Shown here in pieces: positions 1 to 7,616 of a stretch of DNA of 9,626 nucleotides (its first letter is position 1; each line of letters begins with the position of its first letter). The stretch covers positions 1 through 9,626 of the forward strand of contig JAEZZV010000337.1 of assembly GCA_023418375.1 (NCBI GenBank). Direction: 5' to 3'. The DNA comes from Actinomycetes bacterium (GTDB lineage: Bacteria; Actinomycetota; Actinomycetes; Actinomycetales; Cellulomonadaceae). The notes beneath the pieces were generated by a model. The model was given only the letters and a program-made list of their open reading frames with translations. It ran no database searches and had not been told where the DNA came from. The translations under genes and the position numbers were made by a program.

Positions 1-940
1 CGGCCCGGCCGCGCGACCGGCGCGGGACCGCGTGCAGCACGGCCACCACGACGGCGCCGACCAGCGCCCCCGCCAGCGCCGAGGCGAGCGTCCCGCCGAG
101 CCAGGCGAGGAAGGGCCCGACCCCCGCGACGTCGCCCAGCGCCTCCTCCAGGTGGTGCACGAGCTCGTACGGCGCGTGCCAGCCGAGCTCGTCGACACCG
201 ACGAGGAGGATGTGCCCGCCGACCCACAGCATCGCCACGATGCCGACGGTCGAGAGCACCGCGAGGACCTTCGGCATCGCGCGGACGAGCAGCCGCCCGG
301 TCGCGGCGACGGCGCGGCTGTCGCGCCGGGCGAGGTGCAGCCCGACGTCGTCGGCCTTCACGATGAGCGCGACCACTCCGTAGACGAGCGCGGTGATCAC
401 GACCGCGACGACGAGCAGGATCGCTGCGCGCGACGGAAGGGGCTCGTCGGCGACCTCGTTGAGCGCGATGACCATGATCTCGGCCGAGAGGATGAAGTCC
501 GTCCGGATCGCGCCGCTGACCATCGACTTCTCGGTCTCGGGGCCGACGGCGGCCGCGGGCACCTGCCGTGCCTCCTGGTGGTGCCCGGTGAGGGCCTCGT
601 AGAGCTTCTCGGCGCCCTCGAACGCCAGGTACGTGCCGCCGACCATGAGGATCGGCGTCAGCAGCCACGGCAGGAACTGACTGAGCAGCAGGGCCACCGG
701 CAGGATGACGAGCACCTTGTTGCGCAGCGAGCCGACCGCGATCCTCCGGATGATCGGCAGCTCACGGTCCGGCGTGAACCCGTGCACGTAGCGCGGGGTC
801 ACGGCCGTGTCGTCGACGACGACGCCCGCCGCCTTGACGCTCGCCCGCCCCGCGGCCGCACCGACGTCGTCGATCGACGCCGCCGCCAGCTTGGCGAACG
901 CGGCGATGTCGTCCAGGAGCGCCGCCAGCCCACCGGGCAT
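1..940 (-). CDS. DUF808 (YedI-like) inner-membrane protein, 3' end cut by window
   Basis: I read 313 residues in one open frame from the ATG at 940 to the left edge with no stop, so the C-terminus is missing, probably by only a few residues because the visible tail is already basic (PRRSRGRA). The start reads MPGGLAALLDDIAAFAKLAA, followed by a small-residue stretch rich in Ala, Asp and Val (residues 19-48) and the conserved block RELPIIRRIAVGSLRNK (59-75), all typical of DUF808 proteins such as E. coli YedI. Hydrophobic segments lie at about 76-106, 173-194, 224-249 and 276-303. The ATG is supported by a purine-rich GGGGGAGGA (complement of 951-959), 10 nt upstream. The family is membrane-embedded and has no established function. 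The gene is co-oriented with the sugar operon but separated from it by a strong stem-loop, so it is probably an independent unit. Confidence 0.9.
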   Translation of the reverse strand, partial: MPGGLAALLDDIAAFAKLAAASIDDVGAAAGRASVKAAGVVVDDTAVTPRYVHGFTPDRELPIIRRIAVGSLRNKVLVILPVALLLSQFLPWLLTPILMVGGTYLAFEGAEKLYEALTGHHQEARQVPAAAVGPETEKSMVSGAIRTDFILSAEIMVIALNEVADEPLPSRAAILLVVAVVITALVYGVVALIVKADDVGLHLARRDSRAVAATGRLLVRAMPKVLAVLSTVGIVAMLWVGGHILLVGVDELGWHAPYELVHHLEEALGDVAGVGPFLAWLGGTLASALAGALVGAVVVAVLHAVPRRSRGRA

Positions 941-987
941 CCGACCACCGTCCTCCCCCGGGGCACGACGTGCGTCCCGGCCGTCCC

Positions 988-1006
988 GGCCGGTCGGGCA
1001 CCGGCC
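988..1006 (-). repeat. small GC hairpin upstream of the DUF808 gene
   Basis: The arms GGCCGGT (988-994) and ACCGGCC (1000-1006) are exact reverse complements around a 5-nt loop. The hairpin lies between the operon terminator and the ribosome binding site of the DUF808 gene, so it may be a second terminator stem or part of that gene's leader. I see no convincing promoter for the DUF808 gene in 941-1065. Hairpins this short arise readily by chance in such G+C-rich DNA. Confidence 0.35.
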
Positions 1007-1065
1007 ATGTCGAAGGGTAGAGCCGGTTCCGGGTCGGCGCCCCAGCACCGCGGCCCGGCGCGCAG

Positions 1066-1114
1066 GCCGGACGCCGCGGCCCGTGGGGGGCTGGTCGCGG
1101 CCGCGGCGTCCGGC
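1066..1114 (-). terminator. 16-bp perfect stem-loop after the GH39 gene, likely operon terminator
   Basis: The arms at 1066-1081 and 1099-1114 are perfect reverse complements (left arm GCCGGACGCCGCGGCC) around a 17-nt loop. The stem begins 4 nt beyond the GH39 stop codon on the transcribed strand. No T-tract follows it, which is common for actinobacterial terminators built from a strong GC stem alone. It sits where the sugar operon should end, before the co-oriented DUF808 gene. It could also act as an mRNA-stabilising 3' hairpin. Confidence 0.7.
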
Positions 1115-1118
1115 GGGC

Positions 1119-2690
1119 TCAGCGCTCGTGCGGGAGCGCGAGCTCCTCGTGGCTCGCGCCGAGGATCCGGCGGTCGTCGAGCCCTTCGTGGTGGGTGTCG
1201 CAGACGGGCACGAGCTCGACGAACGTCACCTCGTGCCGGGCGAGGGCCAGGTCCAGCTCGACCCGGCCGTCCGCGACCGTCAGCCGGGAGTGCTCGACGG
1301 CGGGCCGCTCGAGCGTGCGCAGGACGTCGAGCTGGCGCTCGGTGGGCGAGGCGGGGCGACCCAGCTCCCGCCAGGCGGTGAATGCGTTGCCGTCGGCCTC
1401 GTTCACCCGCTCGCGGAGCACGAAGACGCCCGTCCCGTCGGCGCACGGCGCCCCGGCCACCCGGGCCGGCAACGACAGCCGCAGGTGGTGGCGCTCGGGC
1501 GCGGGGTCCGCCGCCGTGCCGCCCACCGGCTGCCACGCCAGCACCGTCACGCGCCCGTCGTCGTCGGTGCACACGAGGTGGTCCTCGCCGCGGGCGAGCA
1601 CCTGGGCGCCCATCCGCGCCATGAACGCGTAGAGGTGGTAGGTGGGCTTGGCGATCTGCCGGTAGGTGAGCAGGCCGAACCCGCCGTGGAAGAACGACGT
1701 CGGGATGTCGAGCTCCTCGAAGACGTCGCAGAACGTCCAGTAGGAGAACGAGTCGACGAGGTCACCGCCGGCCGCGAGCACCGGCGCGAGGTACGCGGCG
1801 TTGTACGCCGTGTCGTGCATCGGGTTCGTCGGCATGTACGAGGTGTTGAACTCGGTGATGTGCACCGGCAGGCCCGCCAGCCGGGTGCCGGCGAGCGACC
1901 GGCGCGGCTCGGCGAACTGCTCGAGCAGGTCCGAGGGCGCCCGGAAGCCCTGGTACACCCCGAACGGGATCTCCTGCGGCTCGTGCGACGCGTACGCGTG
2001 CCGGCTGACGAAGTCGACCGGGACGTCGCGCGACGTCACGTACTCGGTGAACGGGCCCCACCACCCGTCGACGGTCGGTCCGGGCGACAGCGCCGGGCCG
2101 CCCACCTGGATCGACGCGTCGACGTCCTTGATCGCGCGCGCCGACGCCTCGTACAGGCGGAAGTACGCGTCCTTGTCGGCGTTCTCCCAGAAGATGTCGA
2201 GGTTCGGCTCGTTCCACACCTCGAACGGCCACTGCCGCACCTCGTCGATGCCGTAGCGCTCCACCAGGTGCCGCACCAGGTCCGTGACGAGCGCCGACCA
2301 CTCCGCCATGTCGCGCGGCGGCGTGACGTTCCCGCGCCACCAGAAGATCGTCTGGTCGCCCGACGCGAGCGCCGTCGGCATGAACCCCAGCTCGACGAGG
2401 GGCCTGATGCCGAGCGCGAGCAGGCTGTCGTGCACCTGGTCCACATAGGTGAACGAGTGCCGCCGATGCGTCCGGCCGTCGACCACCGACTCGCGCACCA
2501 CGCCCATGTCGTCGCTCAGCAGGCCGTGCCCGCGCAGGTGCGTGAAGCCGATCTCCCGCTGCACCCGGGCGAGCGAGGCGAGGTAGTCGGCGCGGAGCGC
2601 GAGGTTCATCCGACCCGTGCCGACGCAGCGGCGCCACGCCTCGGGCAGCGGACCGGTGGGCGTGTCGGGGACGACGACGGCGGTGACCAC
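1119..2690 (-). CDS. GH39 family glycoside hydrolase, beta-xylosidase-like, cytoplasmic
   Basis: This 523-residue protein has an (alpha/beta)8 barrel of the GH39 (clan GH-A) type. The acid/base glutamate is E161 in EVWNEPNL and the nucleophile is E280 in VHITEFNTSY. These positions are close to those of the characterised Thermoanaerobacterium GH39 beta-xylosidase. Other family-like stretches are GFTHLRGHGLLSDDM (48-62) and FVSRHAYASH (227-236). From about residue 350 a beta-rich C-terminal domain follows. There is no signal peptide, so it probably acts on imported oligosaccharides, releasing xylose from non-reducing ends by a retaining mechanism. The GTG start at 2690 is chosen because GAGGAG lies 4 nt upstream and the frame further up overlaps the GH51 gene. 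The gap to the GH51 stop is 23 nt, so the two are cotranscribed. GH39 also contains other activities, such as alpha-L-iduronidase, so the xylosidase call rests on the neighbours. Confidence 0.88.
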   Translation of the reverse strand: MVTAVVVPDTPTGPLPEAWRRCVGTGRMNLALRADYLASLARVQREIGFTHLRGHGLLSDDMGVVRESVVDGRTHRRHSFTYVDQVHDSLLALGIRPLVELGFMPTALASGDQTIFWWRGNVTPPRDMAEWSALVTDLVRHLVERYGIDEVRQWPFEVWNEPNLDIFWENADKDAYFRLYEASARAIKDVDASIQVGGPALSPGPTVDGWWGPFTEYVTSRDVPVDFVSRHAYASHEPQEIPFGVYQGFRAPSDLLEQFAEPRRSLAGTRLAGLPVHITEFNTSYMPTNPMHDTAYNAAYLAPVLAAGGDLVDSFSYWTFCDVFEELDIPTSFFHGGFGLLTYRQIAKPTYHLYAFMARMGAQVLARGEDHLVCTDDDGRVTVLAWQPVGGTAADPAPERHHLRLSLPARVAGAPCADGTGVFVLRERVNEADGNAFTAWRELGRPASPTERQLDVLRTLERPAVEHSRLTVADGRVELDLALARHEVTFVELVPVCDTHHEGLDDRRILGASHEELALPHER

Positions 2691-2713
2691 GGTTCTCCTC
2701 GGGGTTGTGGGGC

Positions 2714-4246
2714 TCAGGCCAGGTCGGGCACGTCCACCGACAGCACGGCGAACGAGTGGGGCGGCAGCGTGAGGCGCACCGCGCCCGCCTCGACCGCCAG
2801 CGAGTCCATCGTCGTCGGCGCGACGGCCGTGGGGTGCGCGCTGGCGTTGAAGTCGCCGACGGCACCCGGCGCGAGCAGCCGTCCGCCGACGGCGCCGACG
2901 CGCGAGCCGCGCACCTCGACCGTCACGTCGAGCGGGCGCTCCAGGTCGGTGTTCGTCAGCGACACGTGGCAGGCACCGCTCGCGACGCTGGCCGACGCGG
3001 ACAGGGTGGGCACCGATCCGTCCGCCAGCTCGCGCACCGCGCCCGGCGCGCGCAGGTGCACGGGGACCGACGTCGCGTCGTGGTGCACCGTGCTCATCTC
3101 GAAGACGTGGAAGGTCGGCGTGCGCACGAGGGTCCCGTCGACCGGGTCGGTCAGCACCATCGCCTGCAGGACGTTGACGGTCTGGGCGATGTTCGCCATC
3201 ACCACGCGCTCGGCGAGGCGGTGGAAGACGTCGAAGTGCAGCGCGGCGACGAGCGCGTCGCGCATGGTGTTCTGCTGGAAGAGGAAGCCGGGGTTCGTCC
3301 CGGGCTCGACGTCCCACCACGTGCCCCACTCGTCGACGACCAGGCCGATCTCGCGGTCCGGGTCGTACCGGTCCATGACCGCGACGTGGCGGCGCAGGAT
3401 CGGCTCGACCGCCTGGGCCCGACGGATCGTGCGCCAGTAGGACGCCTCGTCGAAGCCGGTCGCCGGGCCCTTGTCCGTCCAGGTGCCGCCGATCGTGTAG
3501 TAGTGCACGGACAGGGCCTCGAACGGCAGGCTGGGGAACTGCGCCCCCTTCATGTCGACCACCGCGCGCATCAGCGCCTCGGTCCAGGCGTAGTCGTCCT
3601 CCGAGGCACCGGCGGCGATCCGGTAGAGGCGGTTGTCGCCGTGGTTCTTGCAGTACGTGGCGTACTGCCGCGCGAGGTCCGCGTAGGCCGCGGGGCGCAT
3701 GCTCCCGCCCGCCCCCCACGGCTCGTTGCCGAGCCCCCAGAACGGGACGCGCCACGGCTCCTCGCGGCCGTTGGCCCGGCGCAGGTCGACCATCGGGGAC
3801 GATCCGGCGCGGGTCAGGTACTCGACCCACTCGCTCATCTCGCGCACGGAGCCCGAGCCCACGTTGCCGACGACGTACGGGTCGGTGCCGAGCAGCTCGC
3901 ACAGCGCGAGGAACTCGTGCGTGCCGAAGTGGTTGTTCTCCTCGACGTTGCCCCAGTGGGTGTTCACCATGCGCGGGCGCGCCTCGCGCGGCCCGATGCC
4001 GTCGCGCCAGTGGTACTCGTCGGCGAAGTTGCCGCCCGGCCAGCGCAGGTTCGGGATCGACAGCTCGCGCAGCGCCTCGACGACGTCGGCCCGGATGCCT
4101 CCGACGTTCGGCACCGGGGAGTCCTCGCCCACCCAGAAGCCCCCGTAGATGCACGCCCCGAGGTGCTCGGCGAAGTGCCCGTACACGTGGCGGGAGATGA
4201 CCGGGCCCGGGATGTCGGCGTTGACGATGACGGTGGCGTCGGACAC
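2714..4246 (-). CDS. GH51 alpha-L-arabinofuranosidase (AbfA type), cytoplasmic
   Basis: This 510-residue protein matches full-length intracellular GH51 arabinofuranosidases. Visible hallmarks are HVYGHFAEHLG (20-30), NLRWPGGNFADEYHW (66-80), MVNTHWGNVEENNHFGTHEF (93-112), the acid/base E175 in LGNEPWG, and the nucleophile E306 in VVDEWGTWW. The barrel is followed by a C-terminal beta-sandwich (roughly 385-510). The enzyme hydrolyses terminal alpha-L-arabinofuranosyl groups from arabinoxylan- or arabinan-derived oligosaccharides with retention. No export signal is seen. The start is GTG at 4246 with AAAGG 6 nt upstream. An 84-nt gap separates it from the upstream permease stop, and a 23-nt gap leads to the GH39 gene. 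The pairing with GH39 suggests debranching of arabinoxylo-oligosaccharides before xylose release. Substrate preference between arabinoxylan and arabinan cannot be read from the sequence. Confidence 0.94.
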   Translation of the reverse strand: MSDATVIVNADIPGPVISRHVYGHFAEHLGACIYGGFWVGEDSPVPNVGGIRADVVEALRELSIPNLRWPGGNFADEYHWRDGIGPREARPRMVNTHWGNVEENNHFGTHEFLALCELLGTDPYVVGNVGSGSVREMSEWVEYLTRAGSSPMVDLRRANGREEPWRVPFWGLGNEPWGAGGSMRPAAYADLARQYATYCKNHGDNRLYRIAAGASEDDYAWTEALMRAVVDMKGAQFPSLPFEALSVHYYTIGGTWTDKGPATGFDEASYWRTIRRAQAVEPILRRHVAVMDRYDPDREIGLVVDEWGTWWDVEPGTNPGFLFQQNTMRDALVAALHFDVFHRLAERVVMANIAQTVNVLQAMVLTDPVDGTLVRTPTFHVFEMSTVHHDATSVPVHLRAPGAVRELADGSVPTLSASASVASGACHVSLTNTDLERPLDVTVEVRGSRVGAVGGRLLAPGAVGDFNASAHPTAVAPTTMDSLAVEAGAVRLTLPPHSFAVLSVDVPDLA

Positions 4247-4307
4247 GACAAGCCTTTCGACTGGTGCGGTGCAGGGTGCGCGGGAGTCCGCTGCGATCCG
4301 GTCACAG

Positions 4308-4323
4308 GGCGCGTGCCCACGCC
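4308..4323 (-). other. small intercistronic hairpin between permease and GH51 genes
   Basis: On the transcribed strand GGCGTG and CGCGCC can pair (one G-U) around a 4-nt GGCA loop, 7 nt after the permease stop. A hairpin between transporter and hydrolase genes could adjust their relative expression by processing or partial termination. The stem is short and the DNA is G+C-rich, so this is weak. I see no promoter for the GH51 gene in the surrounding 84-nt gap. Confidence 0.25.
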
Positions 4324-4330
4324 GGTGAGA

Positions 4331-5233
4331 TCAGCCCTTGACGGCCCCGGTGAGACCACCGACGATGCGGCGCTCGAAGAGGCTGAAGAAGGCCAGTGCC
4401 GGCAGCATCGCCAGCGACGTGAACGCGAGCACCCGCGCCGTGTCCACGGAGTACCGCGACGCGAACGCCTGCACGCCGAGCGGCAGGGTGTAGTTGGCGT
4501 CGTTGTTCAGGATGAACAGCGGGAGCAGGTAGCTGTTCCAGCTGCCGATGAACGCCAGGATCCCCACGGTGATGACACCGGGCAGCGACAACGGCAGGAC
4601 CATCCGCCAGAAGAAGCCGAGCCGGCTGCACCCGTCGATCGCTGCCGCCTCCTGCAGCTCGTGCGGGATCGCCCGCAGGAACGGCACGAGGATGATCACC
4701 GTCATCGGCAGGCCGAACGCGATCTGCGGCAGGATGACTCCGCCGATCTCGTTCATGAGGCCGATGCTGCGCACCATGATGTACAGCGGCGTGATGGCCA
4801 CCGTCATCGGGAACATCAGGCCCGCCGCGTACAGCGAGTACAGCGCCGCCTTGCCGCGGAAGTTGTACCGCGCGATCGCGAAGCTGACCATGAGCCCGAG
4901 GCCGACGACGCCGATGGTCGTCGTCACGGCGGCGATCGTCGAGTTCCCCACCTGCCGCCAGAACACGTCGCCCGTGAGGATGTCGACGTAGTTCTGCACC
5001 TGCCACGGCGAGGGCAGGCCCGACGGGTCGGTGGTGATCTCGGCGTTCGTCCGGAAGCCGCCGATGATGATGTAGGCGACGGGCGCCAGCATCGCGACGA
5101 TGAGCAGCGCGGCCACGACGTAGACGGACCAGTGCGCTGCCTTGAGCCCGCCCCGCGGTGGCTTGCGCGCGGGGCGACGGGACGCCGGCCGGTCGCCGCG
5201 GAGCGGCGGCGGGGCGACGGTCTGAGCGGCCAT
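4331..5233 (-). CDS. carbohydrate ABC transporter permease, MalG/CUT1 type
   Basis: This 300-residue integral membrane protein is the second permease subunit of a sugar importer. After a basic, proline-rich cytoplasmic N-terminus (1-35) it shows about six membrane segments, near 36-58, 98-120, 129-153, 164-187, 217-240 and 265-285. The EAA loop that docks on the ATPase is at about 192-218 (ELQEAAAIDG then VLPLSLP). The C-terminus RRIVGGLTGAVKG is typical of MalG-like subunits. The start ATG at 5233 overlaps the stop of the upstream permease as TGATG. A strong GGAGGT (complement of 5242-5247) lies 8 nt before it, so translation is probably coupled. It should pair with the neighbouring permease, the lipoprotein binding protein and an ATPase encoded elsewhere. 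Confidence 0.95.
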   Translation of the reverse strand: MAAQTVAPPPLRGDRPASRRPARKPPRGGLKAAHWSVYVVAALLIVAMLAPVAYIIIGGFRTNAEITTDPSGLPSPWQVQNYVDILTGDVFWRQVGNSTIAAVTTTIGVVGLGLMVSFAIARYNFRGKAALYSLYAAGLMFPMTVAITPLYIMVRSIGLMNEIGGVILPQIAFGLPMTVIILVPFLRAIPHELQEAAAIDGCSRLGFFWRMVLPLSLPGVITVGILAFIGSWNSYLLPLFILNNDANYTLPLGVQAFASRYSVDTARVLAFTSLAMLPALAFFSLFERRIVGGLTGAVKG

Positions 5234-6243
5234 CAGCGGGCACCTCCCGTGATCGCGCCCTCGGTGTCCCGACGGAGCACGAATCGCTGGTAGAGCAGCG
5301 CGGCGATCATCGAGATCAGGAAGATCACCACGGCGACCGCGTTGCCGTAGCCGAAGCTGCCGGCGTTGCGGCCGTAGGACACCATGTAGGTCGCCATGGT
5401 CGAGGTCCCCGCCGTCGAGGCGATGTACTGGCCCCAGATGATGTAGACGAGGTCGAACAGCTGGAGCGAGCCGATCATCGACAGGAACGCCCAGATGCGC
5501 ATGGTCGGACCGAGGAGCGGCAGCGTGATGCGCCGCTGGACCTGCCAGTAGGAGGCGCCGTCGATCTGGGCGGCCTCGTACAGCTCGTCGGGGATGCCCT
5601 GCAGGCCGGCGAGGAAGATGATGACGGCGAAGCCGACGTACTTCCACGTGATGATGCCCATCAGGGTCCAGATGGCGGTGTCGGGGTTCGACAGCCACTC
5701 CGTCTGGAGACCCTCCAGGCCCATCTTGCCGAGCAGGTCGTTGACGGCGCCGTTGCTCTGGAGCATGAGGCCCCAGCCGGTTCCGACGACGACCTCGGCG
5801 ATCACGTACGGGACGAAGATGAGGACCCGGATCAGCGACTGGCCACGCATCTTGCGGTTGAGCAGCAGGGCCAGGCCGATGGCGATCGGGCCTTGGATCA
5901 CGAGCGACAGCACGACGATGAACGCGTTGTGCTTGAGCGCGTCGTGGAACAGCGGGTCCTTGAGGATGGTGAGGTAGTTCTGGAACCCGACGAAGTCCGT
6001 CGCGGGTCCGTAGCCCGACCACCTGTAGAAGCCGTAGTAGCCGGCCATCGCCACCGGGAAGATGACGAACGTCAGGAAGACGAGGGTGGCCGGGCCGGTG
6101 AGCGCCGCGATCTCCAGGCGTTCGGCCCATCCGAGGCCGCGGCGCCGCCGGCGCGGCGGGGGCGACGCGATGTCGCCCCCGCCGGCCGTGAGATCCACGC
6201 GCGAGCCCTTCGCGGGGCGTGAGCTCTCGCTGATGGATGTCAT
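5233..6243 (-). CDS. carbohydrate ABC transporter permease, MalF/CUT1 type
   Basis: This 336-residue protein is the first permease subunit of the importer. An unusually long basic and proline-containing cytoplasmic N-terminus (1-43, including PPPRRRRRG) precedes about six membrane segments, near 46-72, 107-128, 138-161, 189-214, 247-270 and 300-320. The EAA loop is at 219-242 (ELYEAAQIDGASYW then RRITLP). The sequence resembles the short UgpA/MalF-like permeases of actinobacterial oligosaccharide transporters. The ATG at 6243 lies 14 nt after the binding-protein stop. The only nearby ribosome-binding-like stretch is TGAGGA, which overlaps that stop and is about 11 nt from the ATG, so translation may depend on the upstream gene. 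Confidence 0.95.
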   Translation of the reverse strand: MTSISESSRPAKGSRVDLTAGGGDIASPPPRRRRRGLGWAERLEIAALTGPATLVFLTFVIFPVAMAGYYGFYRWSGYGPATDFVGFQNYLTILKDPLFHDALKHNAFIVVLSLVIQGPIAIGLALLLNRKMRGQSLIRVLIFVPYVIAEVVVGTGWGLMLQSNGAVNDLLGKMGLEGLQTEWLSNPDTAIWTLMGIITWKYVGFAVIIFLAGLQGIPDELYEAAQIDGASYWQVQRRITLPLLGPTMRIWAFLSMIGSLQLFDLVYIIWGQYIASTAGTSTMATYMVSYGRNAGSFGYGNAVAVVIFLISMIAALLYQRFVLRRDTEGAITGGAR

Positions 6244-6257
6244 GTGTCAGTCAGTCC

Positions 6258-7583
6258 TCAGCCCCGGGCCGCGGCTTCCTTGACCGCGTCCACGATGCCC
6301 GCGGCGTCACGGGTGCCCGCGAGCATGTCGACAACGGCGATGTTCAGCGCGTTGCCGACGTTCTGGCCGTAGACGGTGTCGAGCCACTGCGAGGCGTACG
6401 GAGCAGCGTTCCAGGCCTCGAGCACGCTCTGCAGGTAGGGCTCCTCGATGACGGCCTGGGCCTCGGTGTTGACGACCGGAGCCTGGAAGGCCACGTAGTA
6501 GGCCTCCTGGACGTCGGTGCGCGCGATGTAGTTCAGGAAGTCTGCGCACGCAGGCGGAGCGTCCACGGAGCAGGAGTAGCCGTCGACACCACCGAGCATC
6601 GAGCCGGGCTCACCCTCGCCACCGGGGACCTCGGGGAACGGGAACCAGCCGAGGTCGGCCAGCGGCTGCTGGTCCGGCGTGAGCGAGCCGATGACGCCGG
6701 GGTTCCAGGCGCCCATGAGCTCCATGGCGGCCTGATGGTTCGCCAGCAGACCCGCCGACGAGCCGGCGCCCTGCTGGGCGGAGGTCGTCAGGAAGCCGTC
6801 GTTGAACGGCATCGTGTCGGCGAAGGCCTTGAGGTTCTCGGCCGCGTCGACCCAGCACGGGTCGTCGAAGTTCATCTCCTGGCCGGCGGCCTCGAGGGTC
6901 TCGGGGCTGCAGGCGCGCAGGGCGAAGTGGTAGTACCAGTGCGCGGCGGGCCACGCGTCCTTGGCACCGAGGGCGATCGGCGCGACGCCGGTGCCCTTGA
7001 GCGCCTCGACGGCGTCGTTCATGTCGTCGATCGTCACCGGGACGTCGTCGATGCCGGCGTCGGCGAAGAGGTCCTGGCTGTACCAGATGCCGCCGGGGAG
7101 CACGGCGACGGGCATGGCGTAGACGCTGCCGTTCAGCGAGTTCGCGGCGAACGAGCCCTCGGGGATGAGCGCCTTGGTCTCGTCCGTGATCAGGTCGGTG
7201 AGGTCCATGAGCTGGCCGGCGTTGACCATCGCGGCCATCTTGCCGCCACCCCGCTGCATGAAGATGTCGGGGGCGTCACCGGCGTTGAGCGCGGTCTGGA
7301 GCTTGCCGTCGAGCTCTTCGTTCTGGATCGACTGGATGTCGATCGTGACGTTCGGGTACTCCTCCTGGAAAGCGGCCACCGTGGCGTCCCAGAACTCGAC
7401 GCCGGGGCCCGTGGTGGCGTTGTGCCAGAACGTCATCGTGACGGGCTCGGCCTCGTCGGTCGTGCCGCCGTCCGTGCCGTTGTCGGTGCCGGTGTCGGTC
7501 TCGTCGTCACTGGAGCACGCGGCGAGACCCGCGGCCAGGACGAGGGCCGCGGTCGTGGCCGCGAACGCCTTCCTCGTGTTCAT
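6258..7583 (-). CDS. ABC transporter sugar-binding lipoprotein (family 1 solute-binding protein)
   Basis: This 441-residue protein is the extracellular, membrane-anchored receptor of the importer. A basic MNTRK start and hydrophobic stretch end in the lipobox LAAC with the lipidated Cys at 23. An Asp/Thr/Gly-rich linker (24-46) then leads to the binding domain, which starts VTMTFWHN. The stretch FQEEYPNVTIDIQ (72-84), LNAGDAPDIF (99-108) and AMPVAVLPGGIWYSQDLF (156-173) are typical of CUT1 binding proteins. Four further cysteines (225, 243, 338, 346) could form two disulfides. The ATG at 7583 is chosen because AGAGGA lies 8 nt upstream and the lipobox is then correctly placed. A longer frame to 7664 would add a non-signal-like extension. 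It is the first gene of the operon. The ligand is unknown; the following hydrolases suggest a pentose oligosaccharide. Confidence 0.95.
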   Translation of the reverse strand: MNTRKAFAATTAALVLAAGLAACSSDDETDTGTDNGTDGGTTDEAEPVTMTFWHNATTGPGVEFWDATVAAFQEEYPNVTIDIQSIQNEELDGKLQTALNAGDAPDIFMQRGGGKMAAMVNAGQLMDLTDLITDETKALIPEGSFAANSLNGSVYAMPVAVLPGGIWYSQDLFADAGIDDVPVTIDDMNDAVEALKGTGVAPIALGAKDAWPAAHWYYHFALRACSPETLEAAGQEMNFDDPCWVDAAENLKAFADTMPFNDGFLTTSAQQGAGSSAGLLANHQAAMELMGAWNPGVIGSLTPDQQPLADLGWFPFPEVPGGEGEPGSMLGGVDGYSCSVDAPPACADFLNYIARTDVQEAYYVAFQAPVVNTEAQAVIEEPYLQSVLEAWNAAPYASQWLDTVYGQNVGNALNIAVVDMLAGTRDAAGIVDAVKEAAARG

Positions 7584-7604
7584 GCGATCTGTCCTCTTTC
7601 TCCT

Positions 7605-7616
7605 CGTTGAGCAACG
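7605..7616. promoter_or_regulatory. candidate secondary operator, CGTTG-N2-CAACG
   Basis: CGTTG and CAACG form a perfect inverted repeat around AG. The outer bases repeat the core of the large inverted repeat upstream (CGTTG-TA-CAACA at 7786-7797). The site is 22 nt before the start of the binding-protein gene, so a bound regulator could reinforce repression through a DNA loop or roadblock. The match is short and partly overlaps the 22-bp palindrome, so it may be chance. Confidence 0.35.

Noticed and set aside
1119..4154. A single 1011-residue protein spanning GH51 and GH39, as a possible fusion enzyme
   Set aside because: The part upstream of 2690 is the GH51 gene read in the wrong frame. 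The true GH51 frame ends at 2714 and GH39 has its own ribosome binding site and GTG.
32..5293. Very long open frames on the plus strand (for example 807-3440 with 877 codons and 2705-5293 with 862 codons)
   Set aside because: They lie opposite well-recognised genes, encode Arg/His/Asp/Val-rich sequence without domains, and are expected antisense shadows where third codon positions are nearly always G or C.
4331..6130. A 599-residue frame suggesting fusion of the two permeases
   Set aside because: Only the part below 5233 is in the true permease frame; the upstream part is out of frame with the MalF-type gene, which has its own intact frame ending at 5233.
5158..7610. Plus-strand open frames opposite the permease and binding-protein genes
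   Set aside because: The minus-strand products show clear EAA loops, membrane segments and a lipobox; the plus-strand products show no family features.
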